Shown here: positions 34,160 to 43,682 of the stretch, piece by piece
Position numbering within the stretch: the first letter of the stretch is position 1
Layout of the letters: every line of letters begins with the position of its first letter
Assembly (NCBI GenBank): GCA_023402395.1
Contig: JAEYGI010000050.1
Span: 62,001-126,000 of the forward strand
DNA: 64,000 bases
Direction of reading: 5' to 3'
From: Bacillota bacterium
GTDB taxonomy: Bacteria; Bacillota; UBA4882; UBA8346
Notes under the pieces: model-generated
Databases searched by the model: none
What the model saw: the letters and a program-made list of their open reading frames with translations, nothing else
What the model was told of the DNA's origin: nothing
Position numbers and translations under genes: made by a program

Positions 34160-35503
34160 TTACTTAATCAAGGTATCCAGCAGCAGGCTTAAATCGTCTA
34201 GCTTTTCCAATTCACCGATTAATGAAGCGGAACATTTTACTTTTTCCAAAGGCAGGGCGCGACCAGCACACATTTCGTATTTTTCCATTACTTCACGATC
34301 AGACATCGGATTATACAATGGATGGCCCTTCGAATAAGCAACCCTATGGGTATATTCGTTAGCATCTTTCATGATAATGCGTACTTTATGTTGTTCGAGG
34401 CCCTCCTTCTGAGGGACATGTTTAATTTTGCCTAACATCGTTTGAGTTGCTTCGCTTACCAGCCGTTCTTCCTCAAACTGTTCCAAACCCAACCTTCCAT
34501 CGAGCAGGCACAAGGCTATTCCATAGCCAAGGCTATAGCGCGCCTCCAGTACCGTCTTAGGATGTAAATACCGATAGGTAGGCTTGTCCGGCTGCAAATC
34601 AACTTCGACCCGCTCAACTTGATCGGCACCTAGATTATAGGTATGTACCAGATGAAGCACTGCGTCAATGACCCGGTGATGCGCCCAGCAGTTCGGATAC
34701 GGTTTAATGGTAATTCCCGGATTAATCAGCCGAAAAGGCGCACCCAGGCTCTCGGTTAAAGCTTCAATATGGTATTCGCCCGGCCCGCATAGCGCATCCA
34801 TCAATCCAAACCGACCCTCCAGCGGCTGTTGATCGGCTGTAAATCCCTGCTTCGCGAGATGCGCGGCGATAATACCGTTCCGGCTGGCGTTGCCGGCATG
34901 TAGTCCCATACTCATGTTTCCAATGTTTTGACTCAAGCCCGCGCCCATGGAAGCGGCTATACCTGCCGCAAACAGGCTTTGGGACAGATCCAGCTTCATC
35001 AGTTTAGAAGCAAGCGCCGCCGAAGCAACCGCTCCAAAGAAACCCGAGGGATGCCAGCCCCGTTTGCGCATTTCCCATGCTTCTTCGGTCACCGCATTCA
35101 ATCGTTGAAATACATCATAAGCGAGCACCTGAGCCGTGATAATTTCCTTGCCGCTCAAATGGTAGAAATCCCCCAATGCCAGCAACCCCGGGACAATCGT
35201 CACTGACGGATGGGATGGACCGGAATCGTCAAAGCATATAGTATGGGCGAGAATGCCATTGGCAAAGGCGGCATTATCAACCGTTGTTTTGTGCCCCGTC
35301 CCAACCACCCGGCACGCGCCCGTCGTCTGAACTGCATCAAAGTAGCGTTGAACAATACCCGAGCGAACTTCTGCCACCTCGGCTAAAGCCGATCCAACGC
35401 AGTCCAAGAAATGTTTTTTCGCTAAGGCAATGGCTTCCGCTGGAAGGTTTTCGTATTTGGTATCCAAAACAAACTCGATAAGCTGCTTAGTATATGACTG
35501 CAT
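34160..35503 (-). CDS. MmgE/PrpD family protein, copy 1
   Basis: A 447-residue protein of the family that holds 2-methylcitrate dehydratase, cis-aconitate decarboxylase and iminodisuccinate epimerase. Conserved motifs are HTICFDDSGPSHPSV near residue 86 and KPYPNCWAHHRVIDA near residue 277. It should act on a tri- or dicarboxylate by cofactor-free dehydration, isomerisation or decarboxylation. The exact reaction is unknown. The ATG at 35503 follows GAGGGG. It leads the segment that continues into malY and the citrate lyase genes. Confidence 0.82.
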   Translation of the reverse strand: MQSYTKQLIEFVLDTKYENLPAEAIALAKKHFLDCVGSALAEVAEVRSGIVQRYFDAVQTTGACRVVGTGHKTTVDNAAFANGILAHTICFDDSGPSHPSVTIVPGLLALGDFYHLSGKEIITAQVLAYDVFQRLNAVTEEAWEMRKRGWHPSGFFGAVASAALASKLMKLDLSQSLFAAGIAASMGAGLSQNIGNMSMGLHAGNASRNGIIAAHLAKQGFTADQQPLEGRFGLMDALCGPGEYHIEALTESLGAPFRLINPGITIKPYPNCWAHHRVIDAVLHLVHTYNLGADQVERVEVDLQPDKPTYRYLHPKTVLEARYSLGYGIALCLLDGRLGLEQFEEERLVSEATQTMLGKIKHVPQKEGLEQHKVRIIMKDANEYTHRVAYSKGHPLYNPMSDREVMEKYEMCAGRALPLEKVKCSASLIGELEKLDDLSLLLDTLIK

Positions 35504-35829
35504 TGTAATTCCCCTCTATAAATTTGCAAACTTTGTAAGCTCTCAAAGTACCAAATCAAAATGGACTTTATTTTCCTGCATCGTGTCTATGTCACTCAGA
35601 CAATAAAGTTGGACATGATACATGCCAGAACCGACAAGAACGCTTGCTCCTGACGCACGCCGCCGGCCTGCTTAAATGATTATCCCAATCCGTCCAATGG
35701 ATTTGGAGATTTTTAATGGAGCTCTCCCTTGTTTGGCTTACAACTTATTGATTCAGGTAAAACAAAGGAGAGCTTTTGAAAATTGGTTACCCAGTAGACT
35801 GTTATACATTTCCAGAATCTAATTGGTTT
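35504..35829. other. Gap between tctA and MmgE/PrpD copy 1
   Basis: This 326-bp gap has no gene. It contains the long hairpin at 35721-35773 and AT-rich DNA before the MmgE/PrpD start. A weak promoter could exist there but I could not fix one. Confidence 0.5.
35721..35773 (-). other. 14-bp hairpin between the transporter and lyase halves of the operon
   Basis: GCTCTCCCTTGTTT (35721-35734) pairs with AAACAAAGGAGAGC (35760-35773) around a 25-base loop. The single non-Watson-Crick position is a G-U wobble in the minus-strand RNA but a mismatch in the plus-strand RNA, so the structure is suited to the operon's own transcript. No T-run follows, so it looks like an mRNA processing or stability element rather than a simple terminator. 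Confidence 0.5.
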
Positions 35830-37335
35830 TCATGACTTAACCGTTTGCACTCTCAAACGGTTTATCAAGGCTTTTCCCAACGGCCAGACAATAATTATCA
35901 ACGATAAGGAAACCATCGTCGCGGACAAGGGATACGCAAAAAACTTACTTAAATCCCCATGGAAAAGCGAGGCCGATTGTCTGAAACTATCCTCCAGCAT
36001 GGAACCCACTACCATCCCCAATGCCAAAGGAGCCACATCAAACCTATTTTTACGCAAAACATAGCCGAGAATTCCAAAAATAGCCAAAACCCACAGATCA
36101 ATCATGCTATTCCGTACTGAAAATGCTCCCAGCACGCAAAAGATGATAATTAACGGCATCAAAAACATTTCCTTGACGCGGGCCACTTGGGCAAATATGC
36201 TTACTAACGGTAAGTTCAAAATCAGCAGCATAACATTGCCAATATACATACTGGCGATCAAGCCCCAAAATACTCCCGGATGCTCTACTATTAAGGTTGG
36301 ACCAGGAATGACATTATGCAACATAAAAGCGCCTAACAAAATCGCCGGCAATGGCGCAAAAGGGACTCCCAAGGAAAGTAACGGAACCAGAGTACCGCAC
36401 GCGGCCCCGTTATTGGCGGTTTCCGGGCCGGCCACCCCTTCAATGGCGCCTTGTCCGAATTCCTCTGGATGTTTACTTAGTTTCTTTTCAATCCCGTACG
36501 ATGCAAAAGTGCTGAGAATGGCGGCTGGACCAGGGATTAACCCAAATAGGAATCCCAACACGCTCCCTCGGGCAATGGGTCCCGTGCTTCTTTGAAAATC
36601 CTTTTTACACGGCCAAAGTTCCTTAAACTTGAATTTCATGATTTCTTTCTTAACCAGGATCTCCTCGGCGCCGCTTAGGACTTCGGCGATTCCGTAAAGC
36701 CCCATAATCACCGGAATGAAATCGAATCCCATCAGCAACGCATTGCTGCCAAAGGTAAAGCGCGTCACTCCTCCGATCGGATCAACTCCAATCGTGACCA
36801 GCATAATCCCGAAAAACATCATAATATATGATTTCAGCATATCCTTTCCGGTAAGCCGGGTTAAAAGCAAGAGTCCCAGCAAAGCGATGCAAAAGTATTC
36901 CGGCGGTCCGAATTTGATCGCTATTTTCGCCAAAAAAGGCGCCAGGAACATGATAAAAACAACGCCAAGCGTCCCGGCTACGAACGATCCAATCGCTGAA
37001 ATGGAGAGAGCCGCGCCGGCTCGTCCCTTTTTAGCCATTTGGTTACCATCAATGCAAGTGATAACTGAAGCCGCTTCACCGGGAACATTGACTAAAATTG
37101 ATGTAATCGACCCGCCATACATCGAACCATAAAAGATCCCGGCCAACATGATTAAAGCGCCTGTCACATCGAGATTAAAAGTGAATGGCAACAGCAAGGA
37201 GACGGCGCCGACCGGACCCAAACCCGGCAACACTCCCACCAGGGTGCCCAGCAACGCTCCCATAAAACATAATAATAAGTTCTGTGCGGATAACGCAGTG
37301 ACAAATCCGCCTAACAAACCATCAATTCCCAACAA
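35830..37335 (-). CDS. tctA: Tripartite tricarboxylate transporter large membrane subunit TctA
   Basis: A 501-residue membrane protein with about 11-12 helices. The duplicated family signature is visible in GTLVGVLPGLGPVGAVSLLLP and VLGFLFGLIPGPAAILSTF. With TctB and TctC it imports carboxylates using the ion gradient. The start is TTG at 37335, nine bases after AGGAGG. Confidence 0.92.
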   Translation of the reverse strand: MLGIDGLLGGFVTALSAQNLLLCFMGALLGTLVGVLPGLGPVGAVSLLLPFTFNLDVTGALIMLAGIFYGSMYGGSITSILVNVPGEAASVITCIDGNQMAKKGRAGAALSISAIGSFVAGTLGVVFIMFLAPFLAKIAIKFGPPEYFCIALLGLLLLTRLTGKDMLKSYIMMFFGIMLVTIGVDPIGGVTRFTFGSNALLMGFDFIPVIMGLYGIAEVLSGAEEILVKKEIMKFKFKELWPCKKDFQRSTGPIARGSVLGFLFGLIPGPAAILSTFASYGIEKKLSKHPEEFGQGAIEGVAGPETANNGAACGTLVPLLSLGVPFAPLPAILLGAFMLHNVIPGPTLIVEHPGVFWGLIASMYIGNVMLLILNLPLVSIFAQVARVKEMFLMPLIIIFCVLGAFSVRNSMIDLWVLAIFGILGYVLRKNRFDVAPLALGMVVGSMLEDSFRQSASLFHGDLSKFFAYPLSATMVSLSLIIIVWPLGKALINRLRVQTVKS

Positions 37336-37348
37336 TCCGCTTCACCTC

Positions 37349-37813
37349 CTATGATCCGAAAATTAAATCCAGAATCGGTTCCGGCAGGGGTAATTGTAGC
37401 CAAACTTGAAAAAGGATCACTGAAAAAACCGTTGTAATAAGGCTAAATATTATGTTTCCTTTCCAATTGTCGCCGCCAAAAATACGCACCGATACCAGCA
37501 GCACCAAGAAAGTGCTGAGTTTGAATCCGATCAATGCAATCAAAAACACATAGGCTAAAATTGTCCCCGCGATTTTTATGACTCTCGCGGTAACATCTCG
37601 GCCCGCGGATGATCTTTCCACGCTCGTTTCGCGGCGGAATAAAAGAATGCTTGAGAAAATAATCATCAGCATACCGATTATAATTGGTATAAATCCTTCC
37701 CCTGGGGCGCTGAAAGTCCCCAGGGTCAAGCTCCGAGACGATAAGACATAAAAAACACCGATTAAAAGAAAGAATGAACTGAGTAGTTTATCCACAGTCA
37801 ATCTTATTTTCAT
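37349..37813 (-). CDS. tctB: Tripartite tricarboxylate transporter small membrane subunit TctB
   Basis: A 154-residue protein with four predicted helices, the standard TctB size. It assembles with TctA. Its ATG overlaps the tctC stop (ATGA), and tctA follows by 13 bp. Confidence 0.87.
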   Translation of the reverse strand: MKIRLTVDKLLSSFFLLIGVFYVLSSRSLTLGTFSAPGEGFIPIIIGMLMIIFSSILLFRRETSVERSSAGRDVTARVIKIAGTILAYVFLIALIGFKLSTFLVLLVSVRIFGGDNWKGNIIFSLITTVFSVILFQVWLQLPLPEPILDLIFGS

Positions 37814-38793
37814 TTAACCATCCCCAGTTTCTGATAAATCCCTCCGGATATCTCGTACCACTCCTTGAAGAATTTTTTGCTCTGACTGGTGGTGCCGTAC
37901 CCAGGACCATAACCCATGGGAAGCAACGTATCGACAAATTTCTCATCCGCAACGATGTTTTTCATCAACCCGCGAAGTTCCCTCAGAGTGCCGGAAGGAA
38001 TATTATTGGGCGCCACGATAAAGTGCGCTCCCCCAAAGACATTAACGTTAAAACCCTGCTCTTTAACGGTGGGTACATCCTTGAGATCTACTGTTTCGAT
38101 CCGTTTCTGGCTGAATACCGTTAAAAGCTTTACTTCTTTTGCTTTGTACATGCCTAGGATCTCGGTCACATTAAACATGGCGGCATCCACATGCCCCCCC
38201 AAGAGCGCCGGGATTACGGGGCCACTTCCTTGAAACGGCACGAAATTCAGATCAATATTGGCGATTTGACAAAAATATTCGGCGGTAAGATGTTGCACAG
38301 TCCCTTTGCCGGGGACCCCGACATTCATTTTAGGATTCTTTTTAACATAATCCACGAATTCCTTCAAATTGTTCCAAGGAGCATCCTTTCTTACTACGAG
38401 AGCATATCGGGAGTTGCCAATCTGACAAATAGGGGTATAACTATCTAAATTATACGGGGCTTTAATCAAGTGCAAGGCTGAACATGTCTCTCCCGCCGAG
38501 CCAAGGCCAAGAGTATAGCCGTCCGGTTTAGATGTAACCACTTCATTGATGCCAATGGTTCCCGAACCACCGGGACGGTTAACGACATTGATCGGTTGAC
38601 TGATATATTTTTTACTCACATCAGAAATAAGCCTGGCTAATAAATCGCTGATCCCGCCGGCCGAGAAAGGTACTATCAGGGTAATGGGTTTTGCCGGGAA
38701 GTTTTTTGCGGCCGATACATTGCAAGTGATCATCATGAAAGTAAGCACTAATAAGACAACTGCGGCTCTGCCCAATCTGTTTAATTTTCTCAT
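37810..38793 (-). CDS. tctC: Tripartite tricarboxylate transporter substrate-binding protein TctC
   Basis: A 327-residue extracytoplasmic binding protein with a signal peptide (residues about 1-30, likely cut after NVSA) and the family start FPAKPITLIVPFSAGGISD. It captures the imported carboxylate; the family binds citrate, aconitate, tricarballylate, aromatic and other acids, so the ligand is open. The ATG at 38793 follows GGGGGAG. It leads tctCBA. Confidence 0.9.
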   Translation of the reverse strand: MRKLNRLGRAAVVLLVLTFMMITCNVSAAKNFPAKPITLIVPFSAGGISDLLARLISDVSKKYISQPINVVNRPGGSGTIGINEVVTSKPDGYTLGLGSAGETCSALHLIKAPYNLDSYTPICQIGNSRYALVVRKDAPWNNLKEFVDYVKKNPKMNVGVPGKGTVQHLTAEYFCQIANIDLNFVPFQGSGPVIPALLGGHVDAAMFNVTEILGMYKAKEVKLLTVFSQKRIETVDLKDVPTVKEQGFNVNVFGGAHFIVAPNNIPSGTLRELRGLMKNIVADEKFVDTLLPMGYGPGYGTTSQSKKFFKEWYEISGGIYQKLGMVK

Positions 38794-38859
38794 TTTTCTC
38801 CCCCTAAAATTCATTTTTGCGAGTCATTTCATAGGACTCGGATCTCCTAAAAACAAAAA

Positions 38860-40098
38860 CTAAAGTTTACCCACTCGATTAAGTTCTCTTGACCAATTGG
38901 GGAATACTTCACAACCGGTTTCCGTGACCACAATGGAATCTTCCATGTTAAATCCACCCAGCCCATGGATGTACAAAGGCGTTTCGATGGAAAACGTCAT
39001 GTTCGGTTCTAGAACGGTATGATCGCTGGGCGCGATGAAAGGCGGGCGTTCCCCTTTGGCAATCCCAATAGCATGACCCAAATGTCCTCTGGTATAAGCG
39101 CTTAACCCGGTGCCGGCGTTTCGAATCGCCTCTTGTCCAATATGGAAAACCTCGGAACATTTTATACCGGGTTTGATCGCCTCAATCATTTTTTCGAAAC
39201 CAATTCGTAAAGTCGAATAAATTCGGCGCGGCAATTCAGCCGGTTCGCTGCCAACCACGAAACTTCGTCCAATATCCGAGCAATAACCGCGTAAATTCAC
39301 TCCCGGATCAAAGAAAATGATATCTCCCGGAACCGAGCGATAACTTGGTGAACCTGGTTTTGGCGCGAAATCACCTCCTATTGACATAGTGCACTTCATG
39401 TTTTGAAAGCCCAAACCCGGATTAGCTGCGGCAAGTCGTAAACAATGCATCTGATATTTGGTTCTGACCTCACCTACAGTCAATCCCAGTAAGTCTTCAC
39501 TCATAGTCGCCACCGACGCGTCTTTCGCCATTTGAGTCGCTGCTTTGAGTATTTCAATTTCCTTCTGGGTCTTTACGACCTGCAAATCCCACAAGAGACG
39601 ACTGCTGTCCACAATTTTAGCATCGGGTAATTCCTTCCGTACAAGGGAAATGGCGTGATCGCAAATGAAATCAAGTTCAATACCGATCGTCCCCTTGGCC
39701 AAACCCCGGTCGCGAATGATTTTCGCGGCGGTAGAGATGTTATATTCCATGCTGTACTGGATGGGTTTTTCAACCCGCTTGAGATTCCCGGATATAACAT
39801 CCTCGACATTATAGATTTCCACCCAATTCGGGAAAATATGGACATCTTGAATCCACGAGGACCTTGCCGCTTTCTCTTCCCAGGCGCTGGCAATCATGGC
39901 CGGCTCTTTTCTTTCGTCTGCTGGCACGATCGCGATAGCAATAAGCTGACGGCCTGAACCCGGATTGGAATCCATACCTCCGGTATGGTTTTGGAAACCG
40001 GTTATATAGTAAAACGACTCCGGTTTTACTACCATCAGGGCATCGATTTTCGCCTCCTTAAGTTTTTTCTGAATCCGCGGCAATTTTTCAGATGACAT
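38860..40098 (-). CDS. M24 family metallopeptidase-like protein (Xaa-Pro peptidase / creatinase type)
   Basis: A 412-residue protein with a creatinase N-terminal domain (MVVKPESFYYITGFQ) and a pita-bread M24 domain. All five metal ligands appear intact: the two aspartates in FFDPGVNLRGYCSDIGRS, the histidine in RGHLGHAIG, and the glutamates in FSIETPLY and NMEDSIVVTE. It could be a dipeptidase or a non-peptidase M24 enzyme such as a creatinase or DddP-type lyase. Between tctC and the D-cysteine desulfhydrase-like gene, it may open a C-N or peptide bond in the imported compound. The ATG at 40098 follows GGAGG. Confidence 0.82.
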   Translation of the reverse strand: MSSEKLPRIQKKLKEAKIDALMVVKPESFYYITGFQNHTGGMDSNPGSGRQLIAIAIVPADERKEPAMIASAWEEKAARSSWIQDVHIFPNWVEIYNVEDVISGNLKRVEKPIQYSMEYNISTAAKIIRDRGLAKGTIGIELDFICDHAISLVRKELPDAKIVDSSRLLWDLQVVKTQKEIEILKAATQMAKDASVATMSEDLLGLTVGEVRTKYQMHCLRLAAANPGLGFQNMKCTMSIGGDFAPKPGSPSYRSVPGDIIFFDPGVNLRGYCSDIGRSFVVGSEPAELPRRIYSTLRIGFEKMIEAIKPGIKCSEVFHIGQEAIRNAGTGLSAYTRGHLGHAIGIAKGERPPFIAPSDHTVLEPNMTFSIETPLYIHGLGGFNMEDSIVVTETGCEVFPNWSRELNRVGKL

Positions 40099-40277
40099 TT
40101 TTGGTTCCTCCATTATTATTATTTGATCGGGTGTGCATTACCACGCAACTAAATGTTTAACTATAGCCTCCCAGTTACCATAAACAAAACCAAATAACCA
40201 GACAATCGTTGGAACTTTTCACCTCCCTTGGGAACGTAGCTTCCTTGAGTTACAACGAAATCGTAGCCAAGGTTTGC

Positions 40278-41384
40278 TCACAGACAATCCTTGACATCCA
40301 TCGAAATAACAATATGTTGTTTCCCAACCCATAACTCTTTGGTAAAAGCGTCGGCCTGATGCTCACTAAACAATGCAGGGACCCCTCCGGTATGGATAAA
40401 AAGAACACTCGATCCGTGGGGAATCTTTTTGGTCTCAATTAAATCCAACAACGCGGTAAAGGCTTTTCCGGTATAAACGGGATCTACAAACAAGCCTTCG
40501 ATTCTAGCAAGGCGATAGATTGTTTGAAATGTTTGTGGATCAGGGGCATCGTATTCGCCCCCGTATTCCCCCAAGATTCGTAATTCATCGGCTTGAACCG
40601 TGATGCCCAACTCATTTTTTTCGCTAACTTCATTGATGAATGTAGCCATTGCCACATTGTATTCCCTGGAATATGGACTGACAGTAGCGCCAATTACTTC
40701 AAATGGGGCATGAAAGTACTTCGAACCCAGCCACAGTCCGGCGAAAGTTCCCTTGGAACCAGAGGCGCATATTACATAATCAATCTTTTGATTGATTGTT
40801 TCAAGTTGCTCCATGATCTCCTTAACCGCGAAAAAGTAGCCCATACATCCGAGCGAAGTGCTGCCGCCACTCGGTATCTCATAAACCCTTTCACCTTTGT
40901 CTTCGTATATTTTAATTACTTTCTTGGCGACAGCTCTTCTCAACGCCGCAGTCTCAGCCTTAATGACATGAGGCGGCTTTCCCGCGGAATTATTATTGAT
41001 ACTGGACATATCCATAAAGATCACATCACAGCCTAAAATTGCGTCAAGTAACAGATTTCCGCTAAGTCGTTCCGGAGGAACTGTTGAATTCATATTGGCG
41101 ATAATGATGGATTTCATCCCATATTTACAGGCATAAGCCGCTGTCTGCCGGCCGTGATTAGTCTGAACCCCACCGAATGTCAGCAAGGTGGTATACCCCG
41201 CATCTTTGGCTTCTTTGACAAGATAATCAAGTTTTCTCTGCTTATTTCCGCCGAACCCAAGCCCACTTAAATCATCCCTTTTGATGAAAACATTCGATCC
41301 TAATTGGGCGCTTAACCGTTCCAACTTATAAAGTGGCGTGGGAAATATCCCGGTTTCTACCTTTGCCATCTCTTCCAACTTCAT
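40278..41384 (-). CDS. D-cysteine desulfhydrase / ACC deaminase family PLP enzyme
   Basis: A 368-residue fold-type II PLP enzyme. The PLP lysine lies in FGGNKQRKLDYLVKEA near residue 50, and FGGVQTNHGRQTAAYA and the phosphate-binding loop CASGSKGTFAGLW follow. Relatives deaminate 1-aminocyclopropane-1-carboxylate or remove hydrogen sulfide from D-cysteine. It probably performs ring opening or beta-elimination on an amino acid released by the neighbouring enzymes. The ATG at 41384 follows GGGGAGGAGG. Confidence 0.83.
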   Translation of the reverse strand: MKLEEMAKVETGIFPTPLYKLERLSAQLGSNVFIKRDDLSGLGFGGNKQRKLDYLVKEAKDAGYTTLLTFGGVQTNHGRQTAAYACKYGMKSIIIANMNSTVPPERLSGNLLLDAILGCDVIFMDMSSINNNSAGKPPHVIKAETAALRRAVAKKVIKIYEDKGERVYEIPSGGSTSLGCMGYFFAVKEIMEQLETINQKIDYVICASGSKGTFAGLWLGSKYFHAPFEVIGATVSPYSREYNVAMATFINEVSEKNELGITVQADELRILGEYGGEYDAPDPQTFQTIYRLARIEGLFVDPVYTGKAFTALLDLIETKKIPHGSSVLFIHTGGVPALFSEHQADAFTKELWVGKQHIVISMDVKDCL

Positions 41385-41414
41385 CTAAATCCTCCTCCCC
41401 ATTTGCAGCATGGA

Positions 41415-43682
41415 TCAGCCCTGATTTCGATAATAATTAATCAAACACCCGCTCAAAATAATATCCCGCTCTTCCACCGTAAGATTTGACAACTGCATTG
41501 ACACCGCCTGTCGGGTACCTGATTCCTTGATAAGTGTCCCTTCAATGCTTTGTTTTCCCCGCTTGACTTGACCACGGATATTTTCGATATAAAGGCAATT
41601 GTTGACCTCAAACAAGGAGAAGGTCGGCTCATCCGTGATGAACGGGAGCATTCCCCAATTTATAAGATTTGATCGATACCTCTTGGTGGCATATTCCAGC
41701 GCAATATTGGCATCTCCACCCAAAACTCTCTGACATGATGCGGCTTGTTCCCGGGCGGACCCATCCCCCGGGCGCTTGGCAACCACTAAACTGCCAATTC
41801 CCGTCGTAGCCAGGAGTTTTTTCGCCTCATCTTTGCTCAAGCTTAACTTGTCCGCCAAAAATTGAACCGTTGATTCCCCATGCGCTTTATCAAGGTTTTG
41901 AACAGATTTAGCTCTGGCGACATACTGCGGTTCCTTCCGAGAAAGGGTGAAGTCGGCAAGTTTGAGTGGATTAGAACGAAGGGACGAAGTTTCTCCAGAA
42001 GGAATGAGTTCATCGGTAGTAGTCACTTCGTCCTCAATAACCGCAACGGCAACCAGCAATAAATTCTCCGGTAGAGAACGAATGGTTGGCCACATAGCAA
42101 TTCCCGGCCCCATGATTAATTCTTCTTCCGGCTTGGGGTTCCCATAACCGTTGTAGACCCGGTGAGCATAGATATCTGGGTCGTAGCGATAAGAATCACT
42201 GATATCTTTGGTATCCATACCCATGATATACGGGTCGTCCATCGCGCTGGTCAACCTGCCGGAGCGCTTCGCCGTTGCGGCAATGGAACGTGCATCCATC
42301 AGCGCCACGCTGGCAATTTGATTATTAGCCGGCTTTGATCCTTCCCGATGTGGGAAATTTCGTGTGGCATGGCGAATACTTAATGCACCGTTGGCTGGAG
42401 TATCTCCCGCCCCGAAACACGGGCCACAAAAAGCGGTGCGCACTGTCGCTCCTGTTTTTAAAAGTTTCGCGATATAGTCTTGATGAGTCAGATCCAACAG
42501 CACCGGTTGACTTGACGGATAAATACTCAACTCAAAATGGTCGTTGCCAATATATGAATCCTTTAAGATATCCGCTATAATCGCAATATTCTCAAATGTT
42601 CCCCCAGAACAACCAACGACCACTGCCTGTTCGACATGAAATCCATCTTTCCGAAGTTTGTTGATCAAATTCAACTTTAAAGATTTATTCTCAATCTGTT
42701 CTTCCGCTTTTCGCTCTACTTCCCGGAGAATATCGCCAGGGTTTTGCAACAGTTCCCTGATCGTATACGTATTTGACGGATGAAACGGAAGAGCGATCAT
42801 CGGTTCCAACTCACCCAAGTTTACCATTACCATTCCGTCATAGAGGCTGTTGTTCCCGGGAACAAGCTCTTTATAGCTTTCCGGGCGACCATGTTTTTCA
42901 AAATACTGCCTGACCTTACCGTCGGTCTGCCAGATTGTCGAAAGGCATGTGGTTTCGGTCATCATCACATCAATCCCGCCCCGAAATTCAACCGACAGAT
43001 TGGCGACGCCAGGCCCGATAAATTCCATCACCTTATTTTTAACAAAACCGTTTTTAAAGACTGCCCCAATAATAGCCAGCGCCACGTCCATCGGACCGAC
43101 CGCCGAACTAGGGGTGCCTTCAAGATATACGGCGATAATTTGAGGGCTGGGGATATCATAGGTTTTTCCCAAAAGTTGCTTGACCAGCTCCGGCCCGCCT
43201 TCGCCAAACCCCATGGTGCCTAATGCTCCGTACCGGGTATGACTGTCCGAGCCCAAAAGCATGCCGCCGCAAAAGGCCATCGTTTCCCGCATATATTGAT
43301 GCATGACCGCCTGATGCGGAGGCAGATAAATCCCGCCGAAACGTTTGGCCGACGATAACGCGAACAAATGATCATCCGCATTGATGGTGCCGCCGGTCGC
43401 GCAAAGACTGTTATGGCAATTTGTCAACACATAAGGCAACTCGAACCTAGTCATGCCGCTGGCCAAAGCGGTTTGAATCACTCCCACCGCTGTCAAATCA
43501 TGCGAAGTCAGTCCGTCGAACCGTAAAGCCAAACTTCCACTGTCACTTTTGTTATGCGCCTTTATTATTTTGGCCGCAATCGTATTTTCTCGAGCCTGTA
43601 AGGGTGTATCGACGGGATTTACAATCATGACGCCGGCAGCGCCGTTCCTTACCAGCACCGGCTCGCCAATCAGTCTAATCAT
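41415..43682 (-). CDS. Aconitase superfamily hydratase, YbhJ type
   Basis: A 755-residue single-chain aconitase-like protein, similar in length and family to the E. coli putative hydratase YbhJ. The three [4Fe-4S] cysteines are in VVGCSGGTFENI and AFCGPCFGAGD, and the substrate-site GSDSHTRYGALG is present. It should add or remove water in a carboxylate. It is distinct from the LeuCD-type pair in the same operon, so the pathway has two Fe-S hydro-lyases. The start overlaps the stop of MmgE/PrpD copy 2 (ATGA). Confidence 0.85.
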   Translation of the reverse strand: MIRLIGEPVLVRNGAAGVMIVNPVDTPLQARENTIAAKIIKAHNKSDSGSLALRFDGLTSHDLTAVGVIQTALASGMTRFELPYVLTNCHNSLCATGGTINADDHLFALSSAKRFGGIYLPPHQAVMHQYMRETMAFCGGMLLGSDSHTRYGALGTMGFGEGGPELVKQLLGKTYDIPSPQIIAVYLEGTPSSAVGPMDVALAIIGAVFKNGFVKNKVMEFIGPGVANLSVEFRGGIDVMMTETTCLSTIWQTDGKVRQYFEKHGRPESYKELVPGNNSLYDGMVMVNLGELEPMIALPFHPSNTYTIRELLQNPGDILREVERKAEEQIENKSLKLNLINKLRKDGFHVEQAVVVGCSGGTFENIAIIADILKDSYIGNDHFELSIYPSSQPVLLDLTHQDYIAKLLKTGATVRTAFCGPCFGAGDTPANGALSIRHATRNFPHREGSKPANNQIASVALMDARSIAATAKRSGRLTSAMDDPYIMGMDTKDISDSYRYDPDIYAHRVYNGYGNPKPEEELIMGPGIAMWPTIRSLPENLLLVAVAVIEDEVTTTDELIPSGETSSLRSNPLKLADFTLSRKEPQYVARAKSVQNLDKAHGESTVQFLADKLSLSKDEAKKLLATTGIGSLVVAKRPGDGSAREQAASCQRVLGGDANIALEYATKRYRSNLINWGMLPFITDEPTFSLFEVNNCLYIENIRGQVKRGKQSIEGTLIKESGTRQAVSMQLSNLTVEERDIILSGCLINYYRNQG

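Noticed and set aside
41415..43682. Standard TCA-cycle aconitase
   Set aside because: Length and sequence fit the shorter YbhJ-type hydratase group and the gene is inside a catabolic operon, so a TCA role is not assumed.
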